Assembly (NCBI GenBank): GCA_002938125.1
Contig: PTLN01000003.1
Coordinates: forward strand, 1-39,380
Direction of reading: 5' to 3'
DNA from: Alphaproteobacteria bacterium MarineAlpha2_Bin1
GTDB lineage: Bacteria > Pseudomonadota > Alphaproteobacteria > SHVP01
Length of the DNA: 39,380 bases
Under the pieces are notes generated by a model, which saw nothing but the letters and a program-made list of their open reading frames with translations, did no database searches and was not told the origin of the DNA. A program made the translations under genes and the position numbers. Positions 19,043-27,782 of the stretch are shown piece by piece. The first letter of the stretch is position 1, and every line of letters begins with the position of its first letter.

Positions 19043-19993
19043 ATGAATAATCAGGACTATTTAATTCTTGATGGTGCTACCGGAACTGAAATATCTAGAA
19101 TGGGTGGTAAAATTGATAATGTCTCATGGTCAGCAATTGCTAATATAACTCATCCCAATTTAGTTCGTTCTATTCATGAAAAATATTTAAAAATTGGTGT
19201 TGATGTTATTACAACAAATACTTTTTCCTCATGTAGGCATGTTTTGGAGGGTTCTAATTTAGGAAATCAAACAAAAAAGATAAATCAAACAGCAGTTCGC
19301 CTTGCAAAAGAGGCTTGTTATAATGTTGCTCCATCAAAAAATATATTGATTGCTGGAAGTATGTCTAACACATTAGCCTGGAAGAAGGGCAAGGCATATC
19401 CAGATCCAAGTTATATTCCAGATATACAGACCGAAACAAATAATTATAGGGAGATGGCATATATTTTAGCTGATTCGGGTATTGATATATTTATACTAGA
19501 AATGATGTTAGATACTGAACATTCATGTAGGCTTTTAGAGGTTGTGAAAGAAATAGGTTTGCCTGTATGGGTTGGATTAAGTTGTAGTGAGAAAATTAAT
19601 GGGGAGATTGTTGGTTATGACCTGTCCATAGAGAGAGAGGAAGGTATAGATCAAGATTATTTAAAGCCTATAAATGAGACATTAGAAAAAATATTTAAGG
19701 CTTTAAAAAACTTTGACCCGGATGTATTAGGAATCATGCACTCAAATATTAAAGTTACATATAAAGTGGTTGAATATTTATCTAATCATTGGTCTAATCA
19801 AATAATGGCTTACCCAGAAATAATTTATTATGATTACTCAAAACATGAGTATAATTCACTTGTTTCTCCTTCAAAGTTTGCACATATATGTAAAGATTGG
19901 TTGGATATGGGTGTAGATATAATTGGCGGTTGTTGTGGAACAACACCAAATCATATAAACGAATTAATTAAACTAATTAATCTTCACGATTAA
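19043..19993 (+). CDS. Homocysteine S-methyltransferase-family protein, variant Zn site
   Basis: 316 aa; LDGATGTEISRMG, VITTNTFSS, DIIGGCCGTTPNHI; usual first Zn Cys position reads GIMHSN. Confidence 0.85.
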   Translation: MNNQDYLILDGATGTEISRMGGKIDNVSWSAIANITHPNLVRSIHEKYLKIGVDVITTNTFSSCRHVLEGSNLGNQTKKINQTAVRLAKEACYNVAPSKNILIAGSMSNTLAWKKGKAYPDPSYIPDIQTETNNYREMAYILADSGIDIFILEMMLDTEHSCRLLEVVKEIGLPVWVGLSCSEKINGEIVGYDLSIEREEGIDQDYLKPINETLEKIFKALKNFDPDVLGIMHSNIKVTYKVVEYLSNHWSNQIMAYPEIIYYDYSKHEYNSLVSPSKFAHICKDWLDMGVDIIGGCCGTTPNHINELIKLINLHD

Positions 19994-19996
19994 GAA

Positions 19997-21460
19997 TTAT
20001 GTACCGCAAAAGGTTTGGAAAACTTGTTCGCCAGACTTTGGAGTAACACTATAAAATGTATCTTCAATTTTTTCTGAAAATGGTTTAGTAATTAGATTTA
20101 AAATTTCTTCTAATGGTTGGAAGTTATCTTTATATACTGCTTCATTAATAACTTTTTCTACTAAATGATTTCTTGGTATATACAATGGGTTAATTTTCTT
20201 CATTTTTTTTGATATAGTTTGAAACTCTATTCGTTCTTTTTTTAATCTTTGATTCCATTCATTTTTCCAATTATCTATTTCGATATTATTATTTTCATTT
20301 AAAATATAATGATTACATAAATTTCTATAGGTAGAAGTAAAATCAAGATTATTCTTAGACATTATATTAAGAAAGTCATTTATCAAGGTTTCGTCGTTAG
20401 TCTCTGTTTTTTCCAGTCCTAACTTTCTTCCCATTATCCGCAACCATTTTTGTTTAAATATTCTAGGGTATTCATTTATTACTTCGTTGGCTTGAGAAAT
20501 AGCTAACTTTTCGTTCTCATGTATTAATGGGAGAATTGCTTCAGCAAATCTTGCAAGGTTCCACTGTGCGATACCAGGTTGATTGCTAAATGAATATCTA
20601 CCTTTAAAATCTATAGAGCTAAACACAGCATTAGGATCATATTTATCCATAAAAGCACAGGGGCCAAAGTCTATAGTTTCTCCTGAAATAGAAGTATTAT
20701 CAGTATTCATTACGCCGTGGATAAAACCCACGCTCATCCATTTTGAAATAAGGTAAGTTTGTTTTTCTTGTAGTTGAACTAATAATTCAAGATAAGGGTT
20801 TTTCATATTTTTAATAGCTGGAAAGTGTCTATTTATTGCAAAATCACAAAGTTTTTTTAGCTTATCTAAATCATTTAATATTTGACAATATTGAAATGTT
20901 CCAACTCTTAAATGGCTAGAGGCAACCCTTGTAAGTATTCCACCAGGTAATGTTTTTTCTCTAAAAACTTTTTCTCCTGTTGAAATAATTGCTAATGATC
21001 TAGTTGTTGGTATAGATAAAGCATTCATTGCTTCACTGACTATGTATTCTCGTATAACTGGACCAAGAGGAGCTTTTCCATCACCATTTCTAGAAAACTT
21101 AGTTTTGCCACTTCCTTTTAGTTGAATATCAAACAAGGTACCATTTTTCTTAGTTACTTCCCCAAGAAGAATTGCTCTTCCGTCTCCAAGATTAGGCACA
21201 AAATTTCCGAATTGATGACCTGAATAAGCAAGCGCAATAGTTTTAGCTTTTTCAGATATATAATTACCAGAAAATAAATCCTTTATTAAGTTGGTATCTT
21301 TAATATTTAAATTTAATTCTTGTGATAAAGATCTATTATATTTAATTAACTTGGGATTTTTTGTTTTTTCAGGTACACGTATTTCAAAAAAAACATTTGG
21401 TAGTTTTAAATAGGAATTACTAAATGGCCAGAATTGATTATATTTATTTTGAATTTCCAT
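19997..21460 (-). CDS. selO: SelO / YdiU-family protein adenylyltransferase
   Basis: 487 aa; YSGHQFGNFVPNLGDGRAILLGEV, DIQLKGSGKTKFSRNGDGKAPLGPVIREYIVSEAM, GVMNTDNTSISGETIDFGPCAFMD; C-terminus ...TFCGT with antepenultimate Cys. Confidence 0.95.
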   Translation of the reverse strand: MEIQNKYNQFWPFSNSYLKLPNVFFEIRVPEKTKNPKLIKYNRSLSQELNLNIKDTNLIKDLFSGNYISEKAKTIALAYSGHQFGNFVPNLGDGRAILLGEVTKKNGTLFDIQLKGSGKTKFSRNGDGKAPLGPVIREYIVSEAMNALSIPTTRSLAIISTGEKVFREKTLPGGILTRVASSHLRVGTFQYCQILNDLDKLKKLCDFAINRHFPAIKNMKNPYLELLVQLQEKQTYLISKWMSVGFIHGVMNTDNTSISGETIDFGPCAFMDKYDPNAVFSSIDFKGRYSFSNQPGIAQWNLARFAEAILPLIHENEKLAISQANEVINEYPRIFKQKWLRIMGRKLGLEKTETNDETLINDFLNIMSKNNLDFTSTYRNLCNHYILNENNNIEIDNWKNEWNQRLKKERIEFQTISKKMKKINPLYIPRNHLVEKVINEAVYKDNFQPLEEILNLITKPFSEKIEDTFYSVTPKSGEQVFQTFCGT

Positions 21461-21469
21461 TTTAAGTAT

Positions 21470-21820
21470 CTAGACTTTTATCCCAAATATTGAACTTGAC
21501 TTGATCATTACAATATAAAGTAAAATTGTAACTATACATGCGCTTGAAATTGCTATCCAAAATGGGATACCAGTCTTGATACATATGGGTAGTACAATAA
21601 AAAATGGAAGTGAAGGAATAACAAAAAAAAGAGTAGAATATGAATGTTCAACTATTTTACTTAAATTTTGAGTGTCATTCCATAACCATATAATTCCAAT
21701 AACTGAAATTAATGGTAATGAGGCGATAAGACCCCCCAAACCAGGATATTTCTTTGCAACTTCAGATATTATGCCTATCATAATCCCTGATATAAGCGAT
21801 TTAAAAATTAAATAAAGCAT
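21470..21820 (-). CDS. DUF3147-like membrane protein
   Basis: 116 aa; EVAKKYPGLGGLIASLPLISVIGIIWLW; 9 bp upstream of selO on the same strand. Confidence 0.8.
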   Translation of the reverse strand: MLYLIFKSLISGIMIGIISEVAKKYPGLGGLIASLPLISVIGIIWLWNDTQNLSKIVEHSYSTLFFVIPSLPFFIVLPICIKTGIPFWIAISSACIVTILLYIVMIKSSSIFGIKV

Positions 21821-21902
21821 GTTATATTATAAACTTTCTCTTATTTTTTAAATTTAACTCAAATTTTTTATTAATAAAGATTAAAACACAATATTAGTAC
21901 CT

Positions 21903-22466
21903 ATGAAATTAAATGATTATAATATTACCAGATTAAAACAACTAATTATACTCTATACCAAGGATAATAGTATTTTGGTTAGGGATGAGAAGGCGCATAT
22001 AAATTTTTTAAGTGAATCGGATTTTACCTCTGAAGAACATCAGATTGCAATCTCTGCTGTTAAAGAAAGTGTACTTCAAGAGATTTCTATGGAATTAATT
22101 CAAAATTTCTTAAGAAACTCTGACATTATGTTTAGTGCAAATGAGAAGAAGCATAATATAACGCCTGAAGGTATGGTTAATATTAAGAATTATTTTAGAC
22201 AGGCATATAATATTTTTCCATTAGAGCAAAAAAAAGAGCTTTTGCCTCTGTTTTTTAACTATAATTTAACTCAGCAAAATTCTATTTTTTTTCAAGATTT
22301 ATTAACAAATGATTATTATTTTAATATATTTTTAATGTTTTTAAATGAAGATAAATTAGATTTTGAAATGATAAAGAAGCAATATTTAGATGATGAAAAT
22401 AATAAATATACTAAGTTATACCCTATGTATGAAAAAATCATGTCCCTTTCTTCTATGCTATCATAA
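21903..22466 (+). CDS. Hypothetical protein
   Basis: 187 aa ORF, ATG start; no family recognised. Confidence 0.6.
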   Translation: MKLNDYNITRLKQLIILYTKDNSILVRDEKAHINFLSESDFTSEEHQIAISAVKESVLQEISMELIQNFLRNSDIMFSANEKKHNITPEGMVNIKNYFRQAYNIFPLEQKKELLPLFFNYNLTQQNSIFFQDLLTNDYYFNIFLMFLNEDKLDFEMIKKQYLDDENNKYTKLYPMYEKIMSLSSMLS

Positions 22467-22487
22467 CTTTTATTATTTGAGGTTATT

Positions 22488-22928
22488 ATGAAATTAATTT
22501 TTTATTCATTTATAATTTTTTTTTCTTTAAGTGGGTATTCGTGGTCTTCGATTACTGAATACAATTGTGTTTCAAATAATATAAATAAATATCAAAAAGA
22601 TCCAATACGATTTCAAATCAATAAAATCGAAGAGAATGGATCTAAATTTTCACTAGTTAGTCTAAAACAGATTGATAAGGTAACACTTAGAGATAAATGG
22701 AGTGATTGGTCATTTATAGAATTAGAAAATAAAGATCAAAATAAATTAGTTTGGTTTTCGTATAATGATGAAATACAGAAAAAAGAAATACTGAAAGTTC
22801 CTGTCCATAGATATAGATTTGACCATTTAAATTTAAGATTAATCACTGAGCGAGCATACCAAACTCTTGGTACTCTCTCCGCTTCATTAGAAAATTATTC
22901 ATGTAGAGTTGTGGGAAGAGCTTTTTAA
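22488..22928 (+). CDS. Hypothetical secreted protein
   Basis: 146 aa; signal-peptide-like MKLIFYSFIIFFSLSGYSWSS; GAGG Shine-Dalgarno; two mature-region Cys (YNCVS, YSCRV). Confidence 0.62.
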   Translation: MKLIFYSFIIFFSLSGYSWSSITEYNCVSNNINKYQKDPIRFQINKIEENGSKFSLVSLKQIDKVTLRDKWSDWSFIELENKDQNKLVWFSYNDEIQKKEILKVPVHRYRFDHLNLRLITERAYQTLGTLSASLENYSCRVVGRAF

Positions 22929-22936
22929 ATATATTT

Positions 22937-23815
22937 TTAATTAGGTGCGTAGGCAATTGAAAATATAATTGCAAATGTAATTATAATTATCCAGAGGAAT
23001 TTGTTTGTAGGTATTTTCTCACCCAACCAAATCCAAGAAACTACAGATGTTACTATAGCAAAAGTAGAAAAACCTATTGTTGCTCCAATTCTTCCACCAT
23101 TCATTGACCCATATAAAAATGCAGCTAAAGCTAAAGTTTCTAGAATAGCTTGAAGAGTTACAAAAATCATTGTTGAATTTTTAGGGAACCATTCATATTT
23201 ATTTTTAAAATTTTTCACGATAAAAAATATCAAAATAAAAATAAAAGCACTCAACCTGTTCAAATAAAGAGCGTGTTCTGCTCCCAAAAACTCAATTGAT
23301 TCTTGTGCAAAGAAAAATCTGAGAGCTATAGTGAATCCTGCGCCCAAACCAAGTAAGGCGGTTACCCTAAGCCAACTTGAAGAATATTTTTTATCAATTA
23401 TTTTTTTGGGTTGAGCTGATATCATCACAATTCCAAAAAAAACTATTATAGATGCTAACAATTGAGTTAGAGTGAACAATTCTCCTATGGTAATATTAAT
23501 TACTATCAATATAACAGAGTAACTAGCTGTAGCAGGAGATGCTACATACACTGGTCCTCGAGCGAGAGCTTTATAAAGAAACGCAACTGCAATTAAATTT
23601 AAGAAACCAGAAATTACTGAGGCTGACCAACTATATAAGTCCCAAGATGGCCAATTCCATGTGATGAGAAACCATAGTGACATCAAAATAGATGACAGAC
23701 TCATGATAAATAAAATGAGTAGAGTTATAGATATTCTTTGACTTGTTATTCGTGCTATTGTATCTGAAGTTCCAATTAGTAATGCACCCAATAAACCCCA
23801 TAAAATTGCTGTCAA
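22937..23815 (-). CDS. EamA/DMT-superfamily transporter
   Basis: 292 aa, about 10 TM segments; two EamA-like halves (ALARGPVYVASPATASYSVILIVI...; ATIGFSTFAIVTSVVSWIWLGEKI). Confidence 0.85.
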   Translation of the reverse strand: MTAILWGLLGALLIGTSDTIARITSQRISITLLILFIMSLSSILMSLWFLITWNWPSWDLYSWSASVISGFLNLIAVAFLYKALARGPVYVASPATASYSVILIVINITIGELFTLTQLLASIIVFFGIVMISAQPKKIIDKKYSSSWLRVTALLGLGAGFTIALRFFFAQESIEFLGAEHALYLNRLSAFIFILIFFIVKNFKNKYEWFPKNSTMIFVTLQAILETLALAAFLYGSMNGGRIGATIGFSTFAIVTSVVSWIWLGEKIPTNKFLWIIIITFAIIFSIAYAPN

Positions 23816-23827
23816 TTCATTTTCCTA

Positions 23828-24913
23828 TTAAAATGGTTCAAATTTACTTAGTTCAGGTATAACATATTCTCCAAATAATTTTATTGATCGCATTAAGTCC
23901 TCTTCTGGAAGATCAGAGAAATTAAACTCACCAAAAAATGTATTAAAGTGACCTGATCTGGAAGAGTCTTTTAATTTTCTTGTTACTGTTTCAGGTGAGC
24001 CTATGAACATTAAATCATTTTCAATAATGTAGTTTGGATTAAACATATTTTTCATTAATTTAGCAGTCTTTGTATCCTTAGTGGCATTTACTCTTTTTTC
24101 AAATCTTGAAACTCTCTCTTCAAAAGAACCAGTTTCAGGAGGTTCAAGAACTCCTTCATATGCTTTACTAGCTCTTATTAGAGCTTTATCAATTGCTTTT
24201 TCATCAGTTTCATCGACATAAACTACGGTTGAATATGCAATATTAGGTTTTTCTTTCCATCCATAACTTACCCATTGAGATAGATATTTTTTGTACTTAA
24301 TATATGCAAGCTCTCTTGGATAAACCAGAAAATAACCAGTATTGATTCTATTTTTTGCACAAAAATCCAATGTTTTTGAATCTCTACTTTGAATCCATAA
24401 TGGGGGATGAGGAAATTGATTTGGTTTGACAGATAATTTTGCATTTTTTGTAATAAAATTTTTGCCTATAAAATTAAATTTATCTTTACTGCTAAATGCA
24501 GTTTTAAGATAATTTACAAATTCAATAGTTGGTAATTTTCTTTCATTATACTTTATTCCAAAAGGTTCGAAGTATAATGGGTTTACACCTGGCACTAGGC
24601 CTAGTTCTAACCTTCCTTCTAGCATTTGGTCAATTATTGCTATCTCTTCCACAAGTCTAAGAGGGTTGTAGAGAGGAACAATATAGCCCATTGGTCCAAC
24701 TCTAAGCCTCTTTGTTTTTAGTCCTGCTCCTGTTGCAAATAAACTTGGGGCTGACATAAGGCTTTCATCTGGTCTAAAATGATGTTCAACACAAAATGCA
24801 TAATCAAAATTAAGCTCATCACAAAGTGCTATTTCTCTCCAGAGTTGATTATATCTTTCACTGGGAGAAATATTTGGTTTGGACCAAACATGTGAAAAAT
24901 GAGCAAATTTCAA
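23828..24913 (-). CDS. LLM-class flavin-dependent oxidoreductase (start moved from ORF-track 24982 to TTG at 24913)
   Basis: LKFAHFSHVW..., AFCVEHHFRPDESLMSAPSLFATGAGLKTKRLRVGPMGYIVPLYNPLRLVEEIAIIDQMLEGRLELGLVPG; AAGGAA Shine-Dalgarno 6 nt before TTG. Confidence 0.88.
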   Translation of the reverse strand: MKFAHFSHVWSKPNISPSERYNQLWREIALCDELNFDYAFCVEHHFRPDESLMSAPSLFATGAGLKTKRLRVGPMGYIVPLYNPLRLVEEIAIIDQMLEGRLELGLVPGVNPLYFEPFGIKYNERKLPTIEFVNYLKTAFSSKDKFNFIGKNFITKNAKLSVKPNQFPHPPLWIQSRDSKTLDFCAKNRINTGYFLVYPRELAYIKYKKYLSQWVSYGWKEKPNIAYSTVVYVDETDEKAIDKALIRASKAYEGVLEPPETGSFEERVSRFEKRVNATKDTKTAKLMKNMFNPNYIIENDLMFIGSPETVTRKLKDSSRSGHFNTFFGEFNFSDLPEEDLMRSIKLFGEYVIPELSKFEPF

Positions 24914-25070
24914 TTTAAATTCCTTAAAATATAGAATAATTACTAAATATAATTTCAAATTATTAAAAAAATAAATATACATGTTTTTTTAATTAAAATA
25001 TAAATAAATTACTTTTTTAGAGATACTTAACTTTATTATTTTTTTATGCTTAATATTCAAAGGAATTTAT

Positions 25071-26366
25071 ATGTCTGGTCCGGATAAATTTAATTTTAAC
25101 ACCTTATCTCTTCATGCAGGTCATAGACCTGACCCGTTAACAGGTGCTCGTGCGGTCCCAATTTACCAAACAACCTCGTATGTTTTTCAGGGTGTAGAGC
25201 ATGCTGCTTCATTGTATAATTTGGAGCGATCAGGGCATATTTATTCGAGGATTTCCAATCCTACTGTTTCAGTTCTTGAAGAGAGACTAGCAGCCCTAGA
25301 GGGCGGTGTAGGATCAGTTTGTACTGCAAGTGGCCAGTCTGCTTTTCATTTAGCTATTGCAACTTTAATGGGATCAGACTCACATATTGTTGCTTCTTCG
25401 GCTTTGTATGGTGGGACACATTATATGTTGAAATATACTTTACCAAGATTTGGTATAAATACAACTTATGTGCACCCAAGAGATATTAATGGTTTTAAAT
25501 CTGCTATTCAATCTAATACTAAACTTATATATGGTGAGACTATAGGTAACCCTGGTTTAGAAGTATTTGATATACCGACTATATCTGAAATTGCACATAG
25601 TAACTCTTTACCATTGATGATAGATTCAACATTTACAACTCCCTATTTATCAAAACCTTTAGATTTGGGAGCTGATATTATAATGCATTCAGTTACCAAA
25701 TTTTTAGGAGGGCACGGTATTGCGATCGGTGGAGCACTTATAGATGGAGGTAAATTTGATTGGGGAAGTGCTGAAAACTTTACTACTTTAAATCAACCTT
25801 ATGAAGGATATGATGGCTTAAATTTTTATGAAGAATTTGGTCCAACAGCATTTATTATGAGAGCTAGATCTGAGGGTTTAAGAGATTTCGGGGCGTGTAT
25901 GAGTCCGTCCAATGCGTTTTATATAATTCAGGGTGTAGAGACTTTGTCCGTAAGAATGAAGCAACATTGTGAAAATGCATATAATGTAGCTGAGTTTTTA
26001 GAAACAAATGAAAATGTATCCTGGGTAAGTTATCCAAGCCTTGAGAGTCATAAAGACTATAAATTGGCTAAGAAAATACTACCTAAAGGATCAGGTGCAA
26101 TACTCACATTTGGAATTAAAGGAGGAAAAGAAGCTGGTAAAAAATTTATTGAAAAATTAAATCTTTTTTCTCATTTAGCTAATATCGGTGATGCTAAATC
26201 TCTTGTTATACATCCAGCAAGTACAACTCATCAGCAAATGACTCCCGAAATGTTAAAATCAGCAGGCATTGGAGAAGATCTGGTAAGGCTTTCAATTGGT
26301 ATTGAAGATTATGACGATTTAATTCAAGATCTAAAACAAGCTCTTAGGGCTTCACAAAGAGTTTGA
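25071..26366 (+). CDS. metY: O-acetylhomoserine aminocarboxypropyltransferase (sulfhydrylase)
   Basis: 431 aa; TLSLHAGHRPDPLTGARAVPIYQTTSYVF, SASGQSAFHLAIATL, HSVTKFLGGHGIAIGG (PLP Lys), VIHPASTTHQQMTPE; AAGGAA Shine-Dalgarno. Confidence 0.95.
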   Translation: MSGPDKFNFNTLSLHAGHRPDPLTGARAVPIYQTTSYVFQGVEHAASLYNLERSGHIYSRISNPTVSVLEERLAALEGGVGSVCTASGQSAFHLAIATLMGSDSHIVASSALYGGTHYMLKYTLPRFGINTTYVHPRDINGFKSAIQSNTKLIYGETIGNPGLEVFDIPTISEIAHSNSLPLMIDSTFTTPYLSKPLDLGADIIMHSVTKFLGGHGIAIGGALIDGGKFDWGSAENFTTLNQPYEGYDGLNFYEEFGPTAFIMRARSEGLRDFGACMSPSNAFYIIQGVETLSVRMKQHCENAYNVAEFLETNENVSWVSYPSLESHKDYKLAKKILPKGSGAILTFGIKGGKEAGKKFIEKLNLFSHLANIGDAKSLVIHPASTTHQQMTPEMLKSAGIGEDLVRLSIGIEDYDDLIQDLKQALRASQRV

Positions 26367-26367
26367 T

Positions 26368-27171
26368 ATGTATATTAGTATCAATAATGAGAATATTTTT
26401 GCATCTAATGGTGGAAAAGATTTTGATTCAGAAAAAAAATGTATAATTTTCATTCATGGTGCAGGCATGGATCATACTATTTGGTCCCAACAATCTAGAT
26501 ATTTTGCAAATAAAGGTTATTCAGTAATTGCATTAGATTTAATGGGGCATGGACAATCCTTAGGTAGGGCGTCAGATGATGTAAAATTTATAGCTAAAAC
26601 AGTTAGCAAAGTAATTAATCAACTAAAAATAAAAGAAGCTGTGGTTGTTGGCCATAGTCTTGGTGCATTAATTTCAATTGAGTTAGCAAAGATCGATAAT
26701 AAAATAGTATCAGAACTAGTGCTTCTCGGTGTATGCATGCCTATGAGAGTGAGCGATGAATTATTATCAAATGCAAAAAATAATAGTCAGGATGCTTTCA
26801 GATTTATAACAATGTGGGGTCACAGTAATTTTTCTCATTTAGGACAAAATATAGTGCCTGGGGTGTGGCTTACAGGCACTTCAATGAAATTACTTGAGTC
26901 TAGTGCTAAGGGTGTTTTGTTTTCTGATTTAATTGCTGTAAAAAATTACGATGAAAATAATGAATTATTACAAAATATATTATGCCCAACATTGTTAATT
27001 TGTGGATCTGAAGATATGATGACCCCTATTAAGAATATTGAAGCTTTAGATAATAATATTAATAAATTAAGTAAAATAGTTATACCAAATTGTGGTCATA
27101 TGATGATGTTAGAAGAGCCAGATATAGTAAGGTCTGAAATTGCCTCATTTTTGGGTTATCATAAAGCGTAA
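26368..27171 (+). CDS. Alpha/beta hydrolase
   Basis: 267 aa; FIHGAGMDHTIW, VVVGHSLGALISIELAK, LICGSEDMMTP, NCGHMMMLEEP; starts 1 bp after the metY stop. Confidence 0.92.
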   Translation: MYISINNENIFASNGGKDFDSEKKCIIFIHGAGMDHTIWSQQSRYFANKGYSVIALDLMGHGQSLGRASDDVKFIAKTVSKVINQLKIKEAVVVGHSLGALISIELAKIDNKIVSELVLLGVCMPMRVSDELLSNAKNNSQDAFRFITMWGHSNFSHLGQNIVPGVWLTGTSMKLLESSAKGVLFSDLIAVKNYDENNELLQNILCPTLLICGSEDMMTPIKNIEALDNNINKLSKIVIPNCGHMMMLEEPDIVRSEIASFLGYHKA

Positions 27172-27347
27172 ATCTTTTATTATTTTATATTTGAGGATTT
27201 TTTGGTTTTTTTAATCACTAGTGTTCAATTTTTTTAGTATGAAGCCTAATTTTAGTTGCAAAATTTTTCTTTTAATGAAAATATTTCAAATTATAAATTG
27301 TAGGTATAAAAATATTTTGAAAAACTAAATAACTGTGATTTAAAATT

Positions 27348-27782
27348 TTGGATCAAAAAAAAATAAAAGATATTATTGAGGATAATAGGGAAAAAGAAGG
27401 CTCCCTATTGCCAATTTTACACGCTATAAATTCCTCATATGGTTATATAGATAAAAGTATAATACCGATAATAGCACATTCTTTAAATATAACAGAAGCT
27501 GAAGTTTCTGGAGTGCTAAGTTTTTATCATGATTTTAAAACTAAGCCTCCCTCTAAAAATATAATCAAACTTTGTATGGCAGAAGCTTGTCAATCTATGG
27601 GATGTAATGACTTGTATTTAAAAATATCCAATTTAATTAATAATGATAATAATACTTCAATAGAGAAAGTTTATTGCTTGGGTAACTGTTCTTTATCTCC
27701 TGCTGCAATTATTAATAATAAATATTTTGGTCGTCTAACCTTAGATAAAGTAACAGAATTCTTATATAATGAAGATAAGTAA
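27348..27782 (+). CDS. fdsG: NAD-dependent formate dehydrogenase gamma subunit (NuoE-like 2Fe-2S)
   Basis: 144 aa; CMAEACQSMGC...CLGNCSLSPAAIINNKYFGRL; TTG start; followed by fdsB. Confidence 0.92.
   Translation: MDQKKIKDIIEDNREKEGSLLPILHAINSSYGYIDKSIIPIIAHSLNITEAEVSGVLSFYHDFKTKPPSKNIIKLCMAEACQSMGCNDLYLKISNLINNDNNTSIEKVYCLGNCSLSPAAIINNKYFGRLTLDKVTEFLYNEDK

Noticed and set aside
24914-25070. Possible SAM-II/SAM-V riboswitch upstream of metY
   Set aside because: Such elements are known upstream of metY in alphaproteobacteria, but I could not find a convincing core or pseudoknot by eye; a covariance-model scan would be decisive.
27172-27347. Search for tRNA, small RNA or repeat in the long gap before fdsG
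   Set aside because: No cloverleaf, GC-rich stem or repeat visible; probably promoter and leader.
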